DNA of 64,000 nucleotides from RPQJ01 sp963778185 (GTDB lineage: Bacteria > Pseudomonadota > Gammaproteobacteria > Steroidobacterales > Steroidobacteraceae). Below, in pieces: positions 26,640 to 34,867 of the stretch (positions within the stretch are counted from its first letter, which is position 1; each line of letters starts with the position of its first letter). The position numbers and the translations under genes are program-made. Below the pieces are notes generated by a model. The model searched no databases. It had not been told where the DNA came from and saw nothing but the letters and a program-made list of their open reading frames with translations. The stretch is from NCBI GenBank assembly GCA_963778185.1, contig CAVZTF010000003.1, forward strand, positions 62,001 through 126,000. Direction: 5' to 3'.

Positions 26640-27218
26640 TTACGCTGCCTTGCGTCGCTGACGGACCGCCAAACCGACGAGCCCGAGGCCGAACAGCGCG
26701 AGCGGGCCGGGCTCGGGGACGCTCGAGCCGCCTCCCGGCCCCCAGATTGAAACGTGGGAAATAGCGCCCCTGGCCGGCCAGAAGCCAGTCAGGACGATGT
26801 TCTCAGTACCGTTCCAGGCGGACAGGTTGTAGAAATAGTAGGAAGGGTGGTGGTTGCCGTCCTTGATGGCCAGATAGCAACTGGGGCAGGCAATGGCAGC
26901 GCCGCCGACGTAGGCGATCACTGCGTCGGACGGATCCGCCGGCGAGTTGTTGAAGGTCGTTTGATAGGACGAGGCGAATTCGCCGCTATTGAGCCCAAGA
27001 CCGTCCGAACCGACCACATCGGCCTTGTACAGCAGGTCCAGGGACCCATCGTCCGGGAGACCGAATGCCGTGTACACACACCCCGGCTCGCAGTTGCTGG
27101 GACCCAGGTTCACCCCGAACACACCGGAGGTGGCGGGGGTGAGCGTGAGCGCCTGCGCCTGGCCGATGATCAACAGCGCGCCCGCCGTAAGCAAATTCAA
27201 TAGCCACTTAGCATTCAT
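26640..27218 (-). CDS. PEP-CTERM sorting-domain protein 3
   Basis: A 192-residue exported protein. The ATG at 27218 opens a signal peptide (LLNLLTAGALLIIGQAQA). The body holds two Cys pairs (SNCEPGC and IACPSC) that could form disulfides. The tail is VPEPGPLALFGLGLVGLAV then RQRRK. The body is not obviously related to that of protein 2, while tail, terminator and promoter are, which suggests reuse of a shared cassette. A sigma-54 promoter match lies at 27329-27343. Confidence 0.88.
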   Translation of the reverse strand: MNAKWLLNLLTAGALLIIGQAQALTLTPATSGVFGVNLGPSNCEPGCVYTAFGLPDDGSLDLLYKADVVGSDGLGLNSGEFASSYQTTFNNSPADPSDAVIAYVGGAAIACPSCYLAIKDGNHHPSYYFYNLSAWNGTENIVLTGFWPARGAISHVSIWGPGGGSSVPEPGPLALFGLGLVGLAVRQRRKAA

Positions 27219-27328
27219 GAGTTGTCGAATCCCTTGCTGTCTATTCAGGTCTGCGGAGTTACGGCGGACTGACGGTCTTCTCCGCCTGCAGCCGAAGCCA
27301 GCAGAGTCCGCTCCTGAGCCAGGAAAAG

Positions 27329-27343
27329 GCAATTCTCGGGCCA
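27329..27343 (-). promoter_or_regulatory. Sigma-54 promoter of PEP-CTERM gene 3
   Basis: Minus strand reads TGGCCC-GAGAA-TTGC, one mismatch from TGGCAC-N5-TTGC with exact spacing. The predicted start is near 27317, leaving a leader of about 100 bases. Confidence 0.7.
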
Positions 27344-27363
27344 GCCGTCAATAATCATATTAT

Positions 27364-27376
27364 AATCAAGTGCTTA
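27364..27376 (-). promoter_or_regulatory. IHF consensus site upstream of the sigma-54 promoter
   Basis: AATCAAGTGCTTA at 27364-27376 is a full match to WATCAANNNNTTR, within an AT-rich island (27350-27376) 20 bp upstream of the -24 element. A dyad GTCG-TC-CGAC at 27415-27424 is a candidate activator site at nearly the same distance as the one upstream of gene 2. Confidence 0.65.
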
Positions 27377-27565
27377 ACTTGCCATTGCGCTGGGGACCGA
27401 TGGCAGTCTGTAAGGTCGTCCGACGGGCGCCTGGGAACGCCCGGCTCATGCTTTGAGCCTGACTCGGGCCTGCCCTCGCGGAATGACTGACCTCGGCAGG
27501 ATCTGCGATCGGCAGCCGCGCGCGGTCGTCGCTCGCGCGGCGTTCCACCGTTGAGGTGCGAGAGT
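27377..27565. other. Gap between tRNA-Ser and the PEP-CTERM regulatory region
   Basis: No gene is supported. It contains the candidate activator dyad (27415-27424) and otherwise nothing I can assign. Together with the promoter region it makes a gene-free stretch of about 350 bases. Confidence 0.5.
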
Positions 27566-27655
27566 TGGCGGTGGGGGTGGGATTCGAACCCACGGAAGGC
27601 TTGCACCTTCGGCAGTTTTCAAGACTGCTGCCTTAAACCGCTCGGCCACCCCACC
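27566..27655 (-). tRNA. tRNA-Ser (anticodon UGA)
   Basis: A 90-nt class II tRNA with encoded CCA. The acceptor GGTGGGG pairs with CCCCACC, the T-arm is GTGGG-TTCGAAT-CCCAC, the anticodon loop is CTTGAAA giving TGA, and a long variable arm follows it. It lies 23 bases downstream of serS on the same strand, so the tRNA may share a transcript with the synthetase that charges it. Confidence 0.97.
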
Positions 27656-27678
27656 GCGCCTGGAAGCGAATTCCGACC

Positions 27679-28959
27679 CTAGCCGCGGATGACCTCCGCA
27701 CCACCCATGTACGGCCGCAGCGCCTCGGGCACGACCACGCTGCCGTCCGCCTGCTGGTAATTCTCCAGCACGGCAACGAGCGCGCGACCGACGGCGACGC
27801 CCGATCCGTTCAGGGTGTGCACCGCCTCCGGCTTCCCCGTCGCGGGGTTGCGCCAGCGCGCCTGCATCCGCCGCGCCTGGAACGCCTCGCAGTTGCTGCA
27901 CGAGGAAATCTCGCGATACTTGTGCTGGCCGGGCAGCCACACCTCGAGGTCGTAGGTCTTGGAACTGCCGAACCCGACGTCGCCGCCGCACAGGGCCACC
28001 ACGCGATACGGCAGGTGCAACCCCTGCAGGATCTTCTCCGCATGGCCGGTCAGTTCCTCGAGCGCGGCGTACGAGTCCTCGGGCTTCACGATCTGCACCA
28101 GTTCCACCTTCTCGAACTGGTGCTGACGGATCATGCCGCGCGTGTCCCGGCCATAGGAACCCGCCTCGGACCGGAAGCACGGCGTATGCGCGACGAACCT
28201 GCGCGGCAGGGCCGCCGCCTCGAAAATCGTCTCGCGCGCGAGGTTGGTCACCGGCACTTCGGCGGTGGGGATCAGGAAATACTCCGTCTCGCCGCCGACG
28301 ACCCGGAACAGGTCCGCCTCGAACTTCGGCAACTGCCCGGTTCCCACCAGCGCCTGTCGCGCCACGAGATACGGTGCATAGACCTCGGTGTAACCGTGCT
28401 GCGAGGTGTGCGCATCGAGCATGTACTGGATCAACGCGCGATGCAGCCGCGCGACGCCGCCTTTCAGCACGACGAATCGCGCGCCCGAAATGCGGCCCGC
28501 CGCCTCGAAATCCATCATCGCGAGCTTCTCGCCGATCGCCACGTGGTCGGCCGGTGCAAATTCGAACTCGCGCGGCGTCCCCCACCGGCGCACCTCGACG
28601 TTTGCGACCTCGTCGCGCCCTTCCGGCACGCTGTCGTGCAGCGTGTTCGGCAGGCCGAGCGCGAGCTCGTCGAATTCAGCCTGGGCGGCGTCCTGCTCCT
28701 TCTCGAGACTCTCGAGCTGCCGCGCCAGGGCATCGCCCTCCATGATCAGCGCGGCGATGTCCTGCCCTTGCGCCTTGGCCTGCCCCACCCGCTTCGCATG
28801 CGCGTTGCGCGCGGAGCGAGTCGCGTCCGCAGCCACTTGCGCGGCCTTGCGTCGCTCCTCGAGCGCGCAGAAGCGCTCCACGTCGAGCATGAAGCCCCGT
28901 CGCGCGAGGTTGCGCGCAATGGCTTGCGGGTCGTTCCTGAGAATTCTTGCGTCGAGCAT
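27679..28959 (-). CDS. serS: Seryl-tRNA synthetase
   Basis: Charges tRNA-Ser (and tRNA-Sec where present). The product is 426 residues. The N-terminal coiled-coil arm (about residues 30-100) is followed by the class II core: motif 2 FRSEAGSYGRDTRGMIRQHQ and motif 3 GSGVAVGRALVAVLENYQ. I place the start at 28959 (MLDARILRNDP), the conserved SerS N-terminus, rather than 30 bases upstream. tRNA-Ser(UGA) follows directly. Confidence 0.97.
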   Translation of the reverse strand: MLDARILRNDPQAIARNLARRGFMLDVERFCALEERRKAAQVAADATRSARNAHAKRVGQAKAQGQDIAALIMEGDALARQLESLEKEQDAAQAEFDELALGLPNTLHDSVPEGRDEVANVEVRRWGTPREFEFAPADHVAIGEKLAMMDFEAAGRISGARFVVLKGGVARLHRALIQYMLDAHTSQHGYTEVYAPYLVARQALVGTGQLPKFEADLFRVVGGETEYFLIPTAEVPVTNLARETIFEAAALPRRFVAHTPCFRSEAGSYGRDTRGMIRQHQFEKVELVQIVKPEDSYAALEELTGHAEKILQGLHLPYRVVALCGGDVGFGSSKTYDLEVWLPGQHKYREISSCSNCEAFQARRMQARWRNPATGKPEAVHTLNGSGVAVGRALVAVLENYQQADGSVVVPEALRPYMGGAEVIRG

Positions 28960-28980
28960 GACCTGCGTTTCCGCGGAAAC

Positions 28981-29030
28981 AGGGGACATTGTCCCGTTTT
29001 TGGACTGCCAAAAACAGGAGAATGTCCCCT
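28981..29030. repeat. 50-bp REP-like palindrome
   Basis: Arms of 23 bases (28981-29003 and 29008-29030) match with two mismatches around a 4-base loop. Each arm begins AGGGGACATT and ends in a T5/A5 stretch. It occupies the serS-rarA gap and the last two bases overlap the rarA stop codon. This looks like a mobile REP/RAYT-type palindrome, but no transposase gene is nearby and no second copy was noticed. Confidence 0.75.
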
Positions 29031-30339
29031 ACTTGCGTCGCCTCTCAAGCGCCTCGCGGATCCGGATCTCCAGCCCGCGCTCGACCGGCTCGTAATACCG
29101 TGCCGGCTGCATCTCGTCCGGGAAATACTTCTCCCCGGCCGCATGGGCGTCCGGCTCGTCGTGCGCGTAACGGTAGCCCTTGCCGTAGCCCAGTCCCTTC
29201 ATCAGGCCGGTCGGCGCATTGCGCAGCCGCAGCGGCACGTCAAGCGTGCCGTGTCGCTTCGCGTCCTCCATGGCCGCGCGGAAAGCCACGTAGACGGCGT
29301 TGCTCTTCGCAGCGCAAGCCATGAACACGACAGCCTGCGCGATCGCGAGCTCGCCCTCGGGGCTGCCGAGGCGCTCGAAGGTCTCGCAGGCCTCGAGCGC
29401 AAGCGTCAGGGCCCGCGGATCCGCGTTGCCGATGTCCTCCGAGGCCATGCGCAGCACCCGGCGCGCGACGTAGCGGGGATCACAGCCGCCGTCCAGCATG
29501 CGGCACAGCCAGTAGAGCGAGGCGTCCGGGTCCGACCCGCGCACGGCCTTGTGCAGTGCCGAGATCTGGTCGTAGAACTGCTCGCCCTTCTTGTCGAACC
29601 GGCGGTAGCCACCCGCGGACACCTCGGAGGCGATCGCCTCCGTGATCACGCCGTCGCCCGCGCGCGCGAGTTCGAGCGCGACTTCGAGCAGGTTCAACGC
29701 ACGGCGCGCGTCGCCATCCGCCGCGCGCGCCAGTGTGTCGAGCGCGTCGGCCTCCATGTCCACCGTCCCGCCGCCGACCCCGGTCTCGTGCGCCAGCGCG
29801 CGACGCAGCACTTCCCTGACCTCGTCCGCGGCAAGTGAGCGCAACACGTAGACGCGTGCGCGCGACAGGAGCGCACTGTTGATTTCGAACGACGGGTTTT
29901 CCGTCGTCGCGCCGATGAAGCACACCGTGCCGTCCTCGACGTACGGCAGGAATGCGTCCTGCTGCGACTTGTTGAAGCGGTGCACCTCGTCGAGGAACAG
30001 CACGGTCTGCCGCCCGGACTGCCGGCGCAGCTCCTGCGCGCGCTCGACGGCCGCGCGCACGTCCTTCACGCCCGCCATCACCGCGGAGAGCGCCACGAAA
30101 TCCGCGTTGCAGGTTCGCGCCACGAGTCGCGCGAGCGTCGTCTTGCCCGTGCCCGGCGGGCCCCACAGCAGCATCGAGTGCAGGCTGCGGCCTTCGAGCA
30201 GGCGTCGGAGCGGTTTGCCGGGGGCGAGCAAGTGCGACTGCCCGACGAACTCGTCGAGGCTCGCCGGGCGCATGCGATCAGCCAGCGGGCGCCAGCCTGC
30301 ACCGGGGGGCCCCGCGAGGTTCAGTTCGGGGTCAGCCAT
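29029..30339 (-). CDS. rarA: Replication-associated recombination protein A (MgsA family AAA ATPase)
   Basis: A 436-residue AAA+ ATPase acting at stalled replication forks. Walker A GPPGTGKTT is at residues 60-68, Walker B is FLDEVHRFNKSQQDA, and sensor 1 is GATTENPSFEIN. The C-terminal tetramerisation part includes DPDASLYWLCRMLDGG. The usual RarA C-terminal KYFPDEM is present. It lies between the vanZ-like gene, which it overlaps by 19 bases, and serS. Confidence 0.97.
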   Translation of the reverse strand: MADPELNLAGPPGAGWRPLADRMRPASLDEFVGQSHLLAPGKPLRRLLEGRSLHSMLLWGPPGTGKTTLARLVARTCNADFVALSAVMAGVKDVRAAVERAQELRRQSGRQTVLFLDEVHRFNKSQQDAFLPYVEDGTVCFIGATTENPSFEINSALLSRARVYVLRSLAADEVREVLRRALAHETGVGGGTVDMEADALDTLARAADGDARRALNLLEVALELARAGDGVITEAIASEVSAGGYRRFDKKGEQFYDQISALHKAVRGSDPDASLYWLCRMLDGGCDPRYVARRVLRMASEDIGNADPRALTLALEACETFERLGSPEGELAIAQAVVFMACAAKSNAVYVAFRAAMEDAKRHGTLDVPLRLRNAPTGLMKGLGYGKGYRYAHDEPDAHAAGEKYFPDEMQPARYYEPVERGLEIRIREALERRRK

Positions 30340-30704
30340 GCATCGACTCGCCGGGCCCAGTTACCCGTCGCCGCGATCGCGAGACCGCAACCGAGCAGCA
30401 CGCCAGCCGCGTTCGCGGCCATGTCGCGCGGATCTGCCATTCGCCCGAGCCCCATGGCCTGCTGCAGGACTTCCATCGCCAGGCCGAGCGCGAGCAGCGC
30501 GAGGGCCACCCGCCAGTACTTCGGTCGCGGATACAGCGCCGTGAACCAGACCGCGAGGAACACATAGACGCCGAGATGCTCGACCTTGTCGAAGTGGCCG
30601 GGCGTCGGCACCGCGGGGCCGGGGCCGAGGCTGCCGTAGACGACCAGCGCAAGCAGCAGGGCGCTCGCGGTCAGCCAGAGGCGCTTGTGCCTGAGCGGCA
30701 ACAT
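30321..30704 (-). CDS. VanZ-like membrane protein
   Basis: A 127-residue protein with four hydrophobic segments. DKVEHLGVYVFLAVWF is the conserved VanZ-type motif and MEVLQQAMGLGRMADPRDMAANAAG the second one. The family is named after a teicoplanin-resistance protein but most members have no proven role. Its end overlaps the rarA start by 19 bases and it begins 6 bases after lolA, so it sits inside the ftsK-lolA-rarA transcript. Confidence 0.88.
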   Translation of the reverse strand: MLPLRHKRLWLTASALLLALVVYGSLGPGPAVPTPGHFDKVEHLGVYVFLAVWFTALYPRPKYWRVALALLALGLAMEVLQQAMGLGRMADPRDMAANAAGVLLGCGLAIAATGNWARRVDAWLTPN

Positions 30705-30710
30705 CGCCGC

Positions 30711-31358
30711 TCAGGGCGTGGCCTGGCCGATGACGTCGGCGCCCTGCGGCGGAACGAACCGGAACCGTCTCTCGTCCAGGGCCGGATTGCGCTCCAGCTT
30801 GCCGAACTCGATCCGGGTGCTCTGGCCCAGCTTGTCCTTGAGCTCCATGGCGGCGAGTTCGCCGCGCGCGTCGAAGGCGAGGCTCACGCGCTCGAAATCC
30901 GACGCCGAGGATCTCGGCTGCAATCGGCACCAGGTCAGCTCGCCCTCGCGATCGACCGGGCCCGCCACGAAACTGTCGCCGACCTTGCCCGAGCCCGAGA
31001 GCAGCATCGCCGGCGTCGAGCCGAGGCCCGCCTCGAGCGTGCGAACGGTGACCTGCTCGAGGTCGCTGTCGTAGAGCCACAGCTTGCGACCGTCGGCGAC
31101 GATGGTCTGCACGTAGGGATCCCGGTAGTCCCAGCGGAAGCGGTTCGGCCGGGACAGGGACAGCGTCCCGGTCGCGCGGTCGACGATCTGTCCGTCCCGG
31201 TCGCGCACGACCTGCACGAAATCGGCCGACAGGGTCTTGAGCGAGCCCAGGTAGGCATCGACGCGAGCGAGCGAATCACCGTCCGCGGCGCTGGCCATCC
31301 GGGCCGCGAGGAGCAGGGTGCCCGCAAGCAATGCGCGCAACGGCGCTGGTAGCTTCAT
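30711..31358 (-). CDS. lolA: Outer-membrane lipoprotein carrier protein
   Basis: Periplasmic chaperone that carries lipoproteins from LolCDE to LolB. The 215-residue product begins with a signal peptide (LLAGTLLLAARMASA). SADFVQVVRD, GTLSLSRPNRFRWDY and DSDLEQVTVR are conserved LolA elements. It starts 7 bases after the ftsK stop codon, the usual gammaproteobacterial order. Confidence 0.95.
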   Translation of the reverse strand: MKLPAPLRALLAGTLLLAARMASAADGDSLARVDAYLGSLKTLSADFVQVVRDRDGQIVDRATGTLSLSRPNRFRWDYRDPYVQTIVADGRKLWLYDSDLEQVTVRTLEAGLGSTPAMLLSGSGKVGDSFVAGPVDREGELTWCRLQPRSSASDFERVSLAFDARGELAAMELKDKLGQSTRIEFGKLERNPALDERRFRFVPPQGADVIGQATP

Positions 31359-31365
31359 CGCACGC

Positions 31366-33681
31366 TCAATCCGACTCGGGCGGCGGCGGCGCGATCACCT
31401 CGCGGCTGCCATTCGACTGCAGTGGACCCACGAGGCCAGCCGCTTCCATCGCCTCGATCATGCGCGCCGCGCGGTTGTAGCCGATCTTGAGCCGCCGCTG
31501 CACGCCCGAGATAGACGCCTTGCGGCTCTCGGTGACGATGCGCACGGCTTCGTCGTAGAGCGGGTCCTGCTCGGGATCGCCCGCGCCCTCCTCGCCGCCG
31601 CCCTCGCCCGGCAGGCCCGGGATCGGCGCCGACGGACCGTCGAGGACCTCGTCCAGATAGACGGGCGGGCTCAGGACCTTGAGCTTCGCGACGACCCGGT
31701 GCACCTCCTGGTCGGAGACGAACGCGCCGTGCACGCGCACGGGCAGCGAGGTGCCCGGCTGCAGGTACAGCATGTCGCCATGGCCGAGCAGCGCCTCGGC
31801 ACCGCTCTGGTCGAGGATGGTGCGCGAATCGACCTTGGCCGAGACCTGGAAGGCGATGCGGGTCGGGATGTTGGCCTTGATGAGGCCGGTGATCACGTCC
31901 ACCGACGGTCGCTGCGTGGCGAGGATCAGGTGGATGCCGGACGCGCGCGCCTTCTGCGCGAGCCGCGCGATCAGTTCCTCGACCTTCTTGCCGACGATCA
32001 TCATCAGGTCGGCGAGTTCGTCGACGATGACGACGATGAACGGCAGCGGCTCGAGGAACGGCACGGAATCGGGGTCGCCGCCCGGCGGCAGGCGCTTCAT
32101 CTCGAGCGGGTCGCGCATCGGCGTGCCGGCGTCCGCGAGGTCCTTCACCTTGCGGTTGAAGCCCGCGAGGTTGCGCACGCCCGCGGCGGCCATCAGCTGG
32201 TAGCGGCGCTCCATCTCGGCCACGCACCAGCGCAGCGCGTTCGCGGCCTGCTTCATGTCCGTGACGACCGGCGCGAGCAGGTGCGGGATGCCCTCGTAGA
32301 CCGAGAGCTCCAGCATCTTCGGGTCGATCATGATGAGCCGCACCTGCTCCGCGGAGGACTTGTAGAGCAGCGAGAGCACCATCGCGTTGACGGCCGTCGA
32401 CTTGCCGGAGCCCGTAGTGCCGCCGACCAGCAGGTGCGGCATGCGCGCGAGATCGGCCACCACCGGATTGCCGCCGATGTCCTTGCCGAGCACCAGTGCA
32501 ATCGGCGACGCCATCTCGTCGTAGGCGCGGGACTTGATGATCTCGCCCAGCGTCACGATCTCGCGCGACTCGTTCGGAATCTCGAGGCCCATCGTGGACT
32601 TGCCCGGGATGACCTCGACGACGCGCACGCTCACGGCCGAGAGCGCGCGGGCGAGGTCCTTCGCGAGGTGCGAAACCTGCGCGACCTTCACGCCCGGCGC
32701 CGGTCGCAGTTCGAAACGCGTGATCACCGGTCCCGGGTGAACCTCGACCACCTCGGCCTCGACGCCGAAGTCGCGGAGCTTGAGTTCCACGAGGCGCGAC
32801 ATCGCCTCGAGCGCCTCGGCCGAATAACCGCCGTGCCGCGCCGGCGGATCGTCGAGCAGCGACAGCGCGGGCAGCTCGGTCGAGCCCGGGCGCTCGAACA
32901 TCGCCACCTGGCGCTCCTTCTCGACACGCTCGCTTTTCTCGACCTTTGGCGCCGGCGCCTCGATCCTCGGCGGCTTGCGCTCGGCGGCCTTCTTCTGCTC
33001 CTCGCGCACCACTTCCTGGCGCGCCTGCTTCACCTCGCGGCCCGCCTTGACGTCGCGCGCAGTCGAGGCGCGCCCTTTGACCCAGTCGATGGCCGCGAGC
33101 ACGCCGCGCCCGATGCGGTCCATGGTCTCGAGCCACGAGACGCCGGTGCACAGCGACACCGACGCGAACCAGACGGCGAGCAGCAGCAGCGTCGCACCGA
33201 GGAACCTGAGCGCGCCCGCGAGCCCCTCGCCCACGAGCGCGCCGAGCAGGCCGCCGGCCGTATTCGGAAAGGAGGCCCCGGAGAAATGCAGCGTCGCAAG
33301 CCCGCAGCTGCTGGCGAGCGCGAGCGCGAAGCCGAGGGCGCGCAGTCCCGTCGTGCGGCGGTCGAACGGCTCGGTGCTGCGTCGCTCCTGGAACAGCGTC
33401 CAGCCGGCGAAGCCGAGCATCGCCGGGAACAGGTAGGCCGGCGCGCCGAACAGCACGAAGAACAGGTCGGACAGCCAGGCGCCGAACGGGCCGATCAGGT
33501 TGGTGACCGGGCCGGGCTGGCCGGTGGAGGAGAACGCCGGGTCGGCACGGTCGTAGCTGGCGAGCGCGACGAGCAGGATCAGCGCGAGCGCACCGAAAAT
33601 CCACAACGCGCTCTCGCGCAGGCCGCGCGCGACATTGGCGGCTTGTACGCCCGCCGCGCCCTTGGTATCAGACCTTGCCAC
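31366..33681 (-). CDS. ftsK: DNA translocase FtsK
   Basis: Couples cell division with chromosome dimer resolution at the septum. The 771-residue protein has four N-terminal membrane segments (to about residue 180), a short charged linker, and a RecA-like motor: Walker A GGTTGSGKST and the Walker B region PFIVVIVDELADLMM. The C-terminal winged-helix gamma domain (about 705-765) includes SISGVQRRLKIGYNRAARM, which reads KOPS sequences. The linker is short, as in many FtsK/SpoIIIE proteins. Divergent from trxB across about 200 bp. Confidence 0.97.
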   Translation of the reverse strand: MARSDTKGAAGVQAANVARGLRESALWIFGALALILLVALASYDRADPAFSSTGQPGPVTNLIGPFGAWLSDLFFVLFGAPAYLFPAMLGFAGWTLFQERRSTEPFDRRTTGLRALGFALALASSCGLATLHFSGASFPNTAGGLLGALVGEGLAGALRFLGATLLLLAVWFASVSLCTGVSWLETMDRIGRGVLAAIDWVKGRASTARDVKAGREVKQARQEVVREEQKKAAERKPPRIEAPAPKVEKSERVEKERQVAMFERPGSTELPALSLLDDPPARHGGYSAEALEAMSRLVELKLRDFGVEAEVVEVHPGPVITRFELRPAPGVKVAQVSHLAKDLARALSAVSVRVVEVIPGKSTMGLEIPNESREIVTLGEIIKSRAYDEMASPIALVLGKDIGGNPVVADLARMPHLLVGGTTGSGKSTAVNAMVLSLLYKSSAEQVRLIMIDPKMLELSVYEGIPHLLAPVVTDMKQAANALRWCVAEMERRYQLMAAAGVRNLAGFNRKVKDLADAGTPMRDPLEMKRLPPGGDPDSVPFLEPLPFIVVIVDELADLMMIVGKKVEELIARLAQKARASGIHLILATQRPSVDVITGLIKANIPTRIAFQVSAKVDSRTILDQSGAEALLGHGDMLYLQPGTSLPVRVHGAFVSDQEVHRVVAKLKVLSPPVYLDEVLDGPSAPIPGLPGEGGGEEGAGDPEQDPLYDEAVRIVTESRKASISGVQRRLKIGYNRAARMIEAMEAAGLVGPLQSNGSREVIAPPPPESD

Positions 33682-33883
33682 CAGAGATCACCTGAAAGCT
33701 CAAGACTTTCGCGTAAGCCAATGAAGTTGCGAAGATTACATGGGTGGCGGGGAGACCGCCACCAGCCCGGCCCGGCCAGCCGGCATGGGGTGCGCCCCTG
33801 GCGCTTTGCCGTCCGGCAGGTAGTTGCTTACCATGCCGCGCCCCACCTGCGGGCGCTGCGCGCCCACGAGCAAGGAAGTATAC

Positions 33884-34849
33884 ATGAGCGGTCCCCGTCA
33901 CTCGCGGCTCATCATCCTCGGTTCCGGCCCCGCCGGGTATTCCGCCGCCGTCTACGCCGCGCGCGCCAACCGCAATCCCCTGCTGATCACCGGCATGGAG
34001 CAGGGCGGCCAGCTGATGACCACGACCGAGGTGGACAACTGGCCCGGCGACGTGCACGGCCTCACCGGACCCGGGCTCATGGAACGCATGCGGCAGCACG
34101 CCGAGCGCTTCAATACCGAGATCCTGATGGACCACGTCAACGAGGTCGATTTCGGCCGGCGGCCGCTGCTCCTCACGGGGGATCGCGGCGAGTACACCTG
34201 CGATGCGCTCATCATCGCCACCGGCGCAAGCGCGCGCTACCTCGGACTCGACTCCGAGCAGGCCCTGCGCGGGCGCGGCGTGTCGGCCTGCGCGACCTGC
34301 GACGGTTTCTTCTTCCGGGGCCAGCGCGTGGCGGTGGTCGGGGGCGGCAACACCGCGGTCGAGGAGGCGCTCTATCTCTCAAACATTGCCTCGCACGTCA
34401 CGCTCATTCACCGCCGCGACAGGCTGCGTTCGGAGAAGATCCTGCAGGACCGCCTGCTGGAGCGGCAGCGCGCAGGCGTGGTGGACATCGTGTGGAACCA
34501 CACCGTCGAGGAAGTGCTGGGAGACGACTCGGGAGTGACCGGCGTACGCGTGCAGTCGACCGACGGCAAGGGTACGCGGGACATCCCGGTGGCCGGCCTC
34601 TTCATCGCGGTGGGCCACACGCCGAACACGCAGATCTTCGAGGGCCAGCTCGACATGAAGGGCGGCTACATCGTGGTGCGCTCGGGCTCCGAAGGCGGCG
34701 CCACTGCGACCAGCGTGCCCGGTGTCTTCGCCGCCGGCGACGTCGCCGACCACGTCTACCGGCAAGCCGTAACCTCGGCAGGCACGGGCTGCATGGCTGC
34801 GCTCGATGCCGACAAGTACCTCGAGCAGTTCGACGCCGGCGCGCACTGA
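33884..34849 (+). CDS. trxB: Thioredoxin reductase
   Basis: NADPH-dependent flavoenzyme that reduces thioredoxin. The product is 321 residues. The FAD motif is GSGPAG at 13-18, the redox pair CATC is Cys136/Cys139, the NADPH motif is GGGNTAVEEA, and the second FAD motif is FAAGDV. The ATG at 33884 follows AAGGAA; the in-frame start 60 bases upstream has no ribosome site. Divergent from ftsK. Confidence 0.97.
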   Translation: MSGPRHSRLIILGSGPAGYSAAVYAARANRNPLLITGMEQGGQLMTTTEVDNWPGDVHGLTGPGLMERMRQHAERFNTEILMDHVNEVDFGRRPLLLTGDRGEYTCDALIIATGASARYLGLDSEQALRGRGVSACATCDGFFFRGQRVAVVGGGNTAVEEALYLSNIASHVTLIHRRDRLRSEKILQDRLLERQRAGVVDIVWNHTVEEVLGDDSGVTGVRVQSTDGKGTRDIPVAGLFIAVGHTPNTQIFEGQLDMKGGYIVVRSGSEGGATATSVPGVFAAGDVADHVYRQAVTSAGTGCMAALDADKYLEQFDAGAH

Positions 34850-34867
34850 GGAGCCCGCAGCCGCCCG

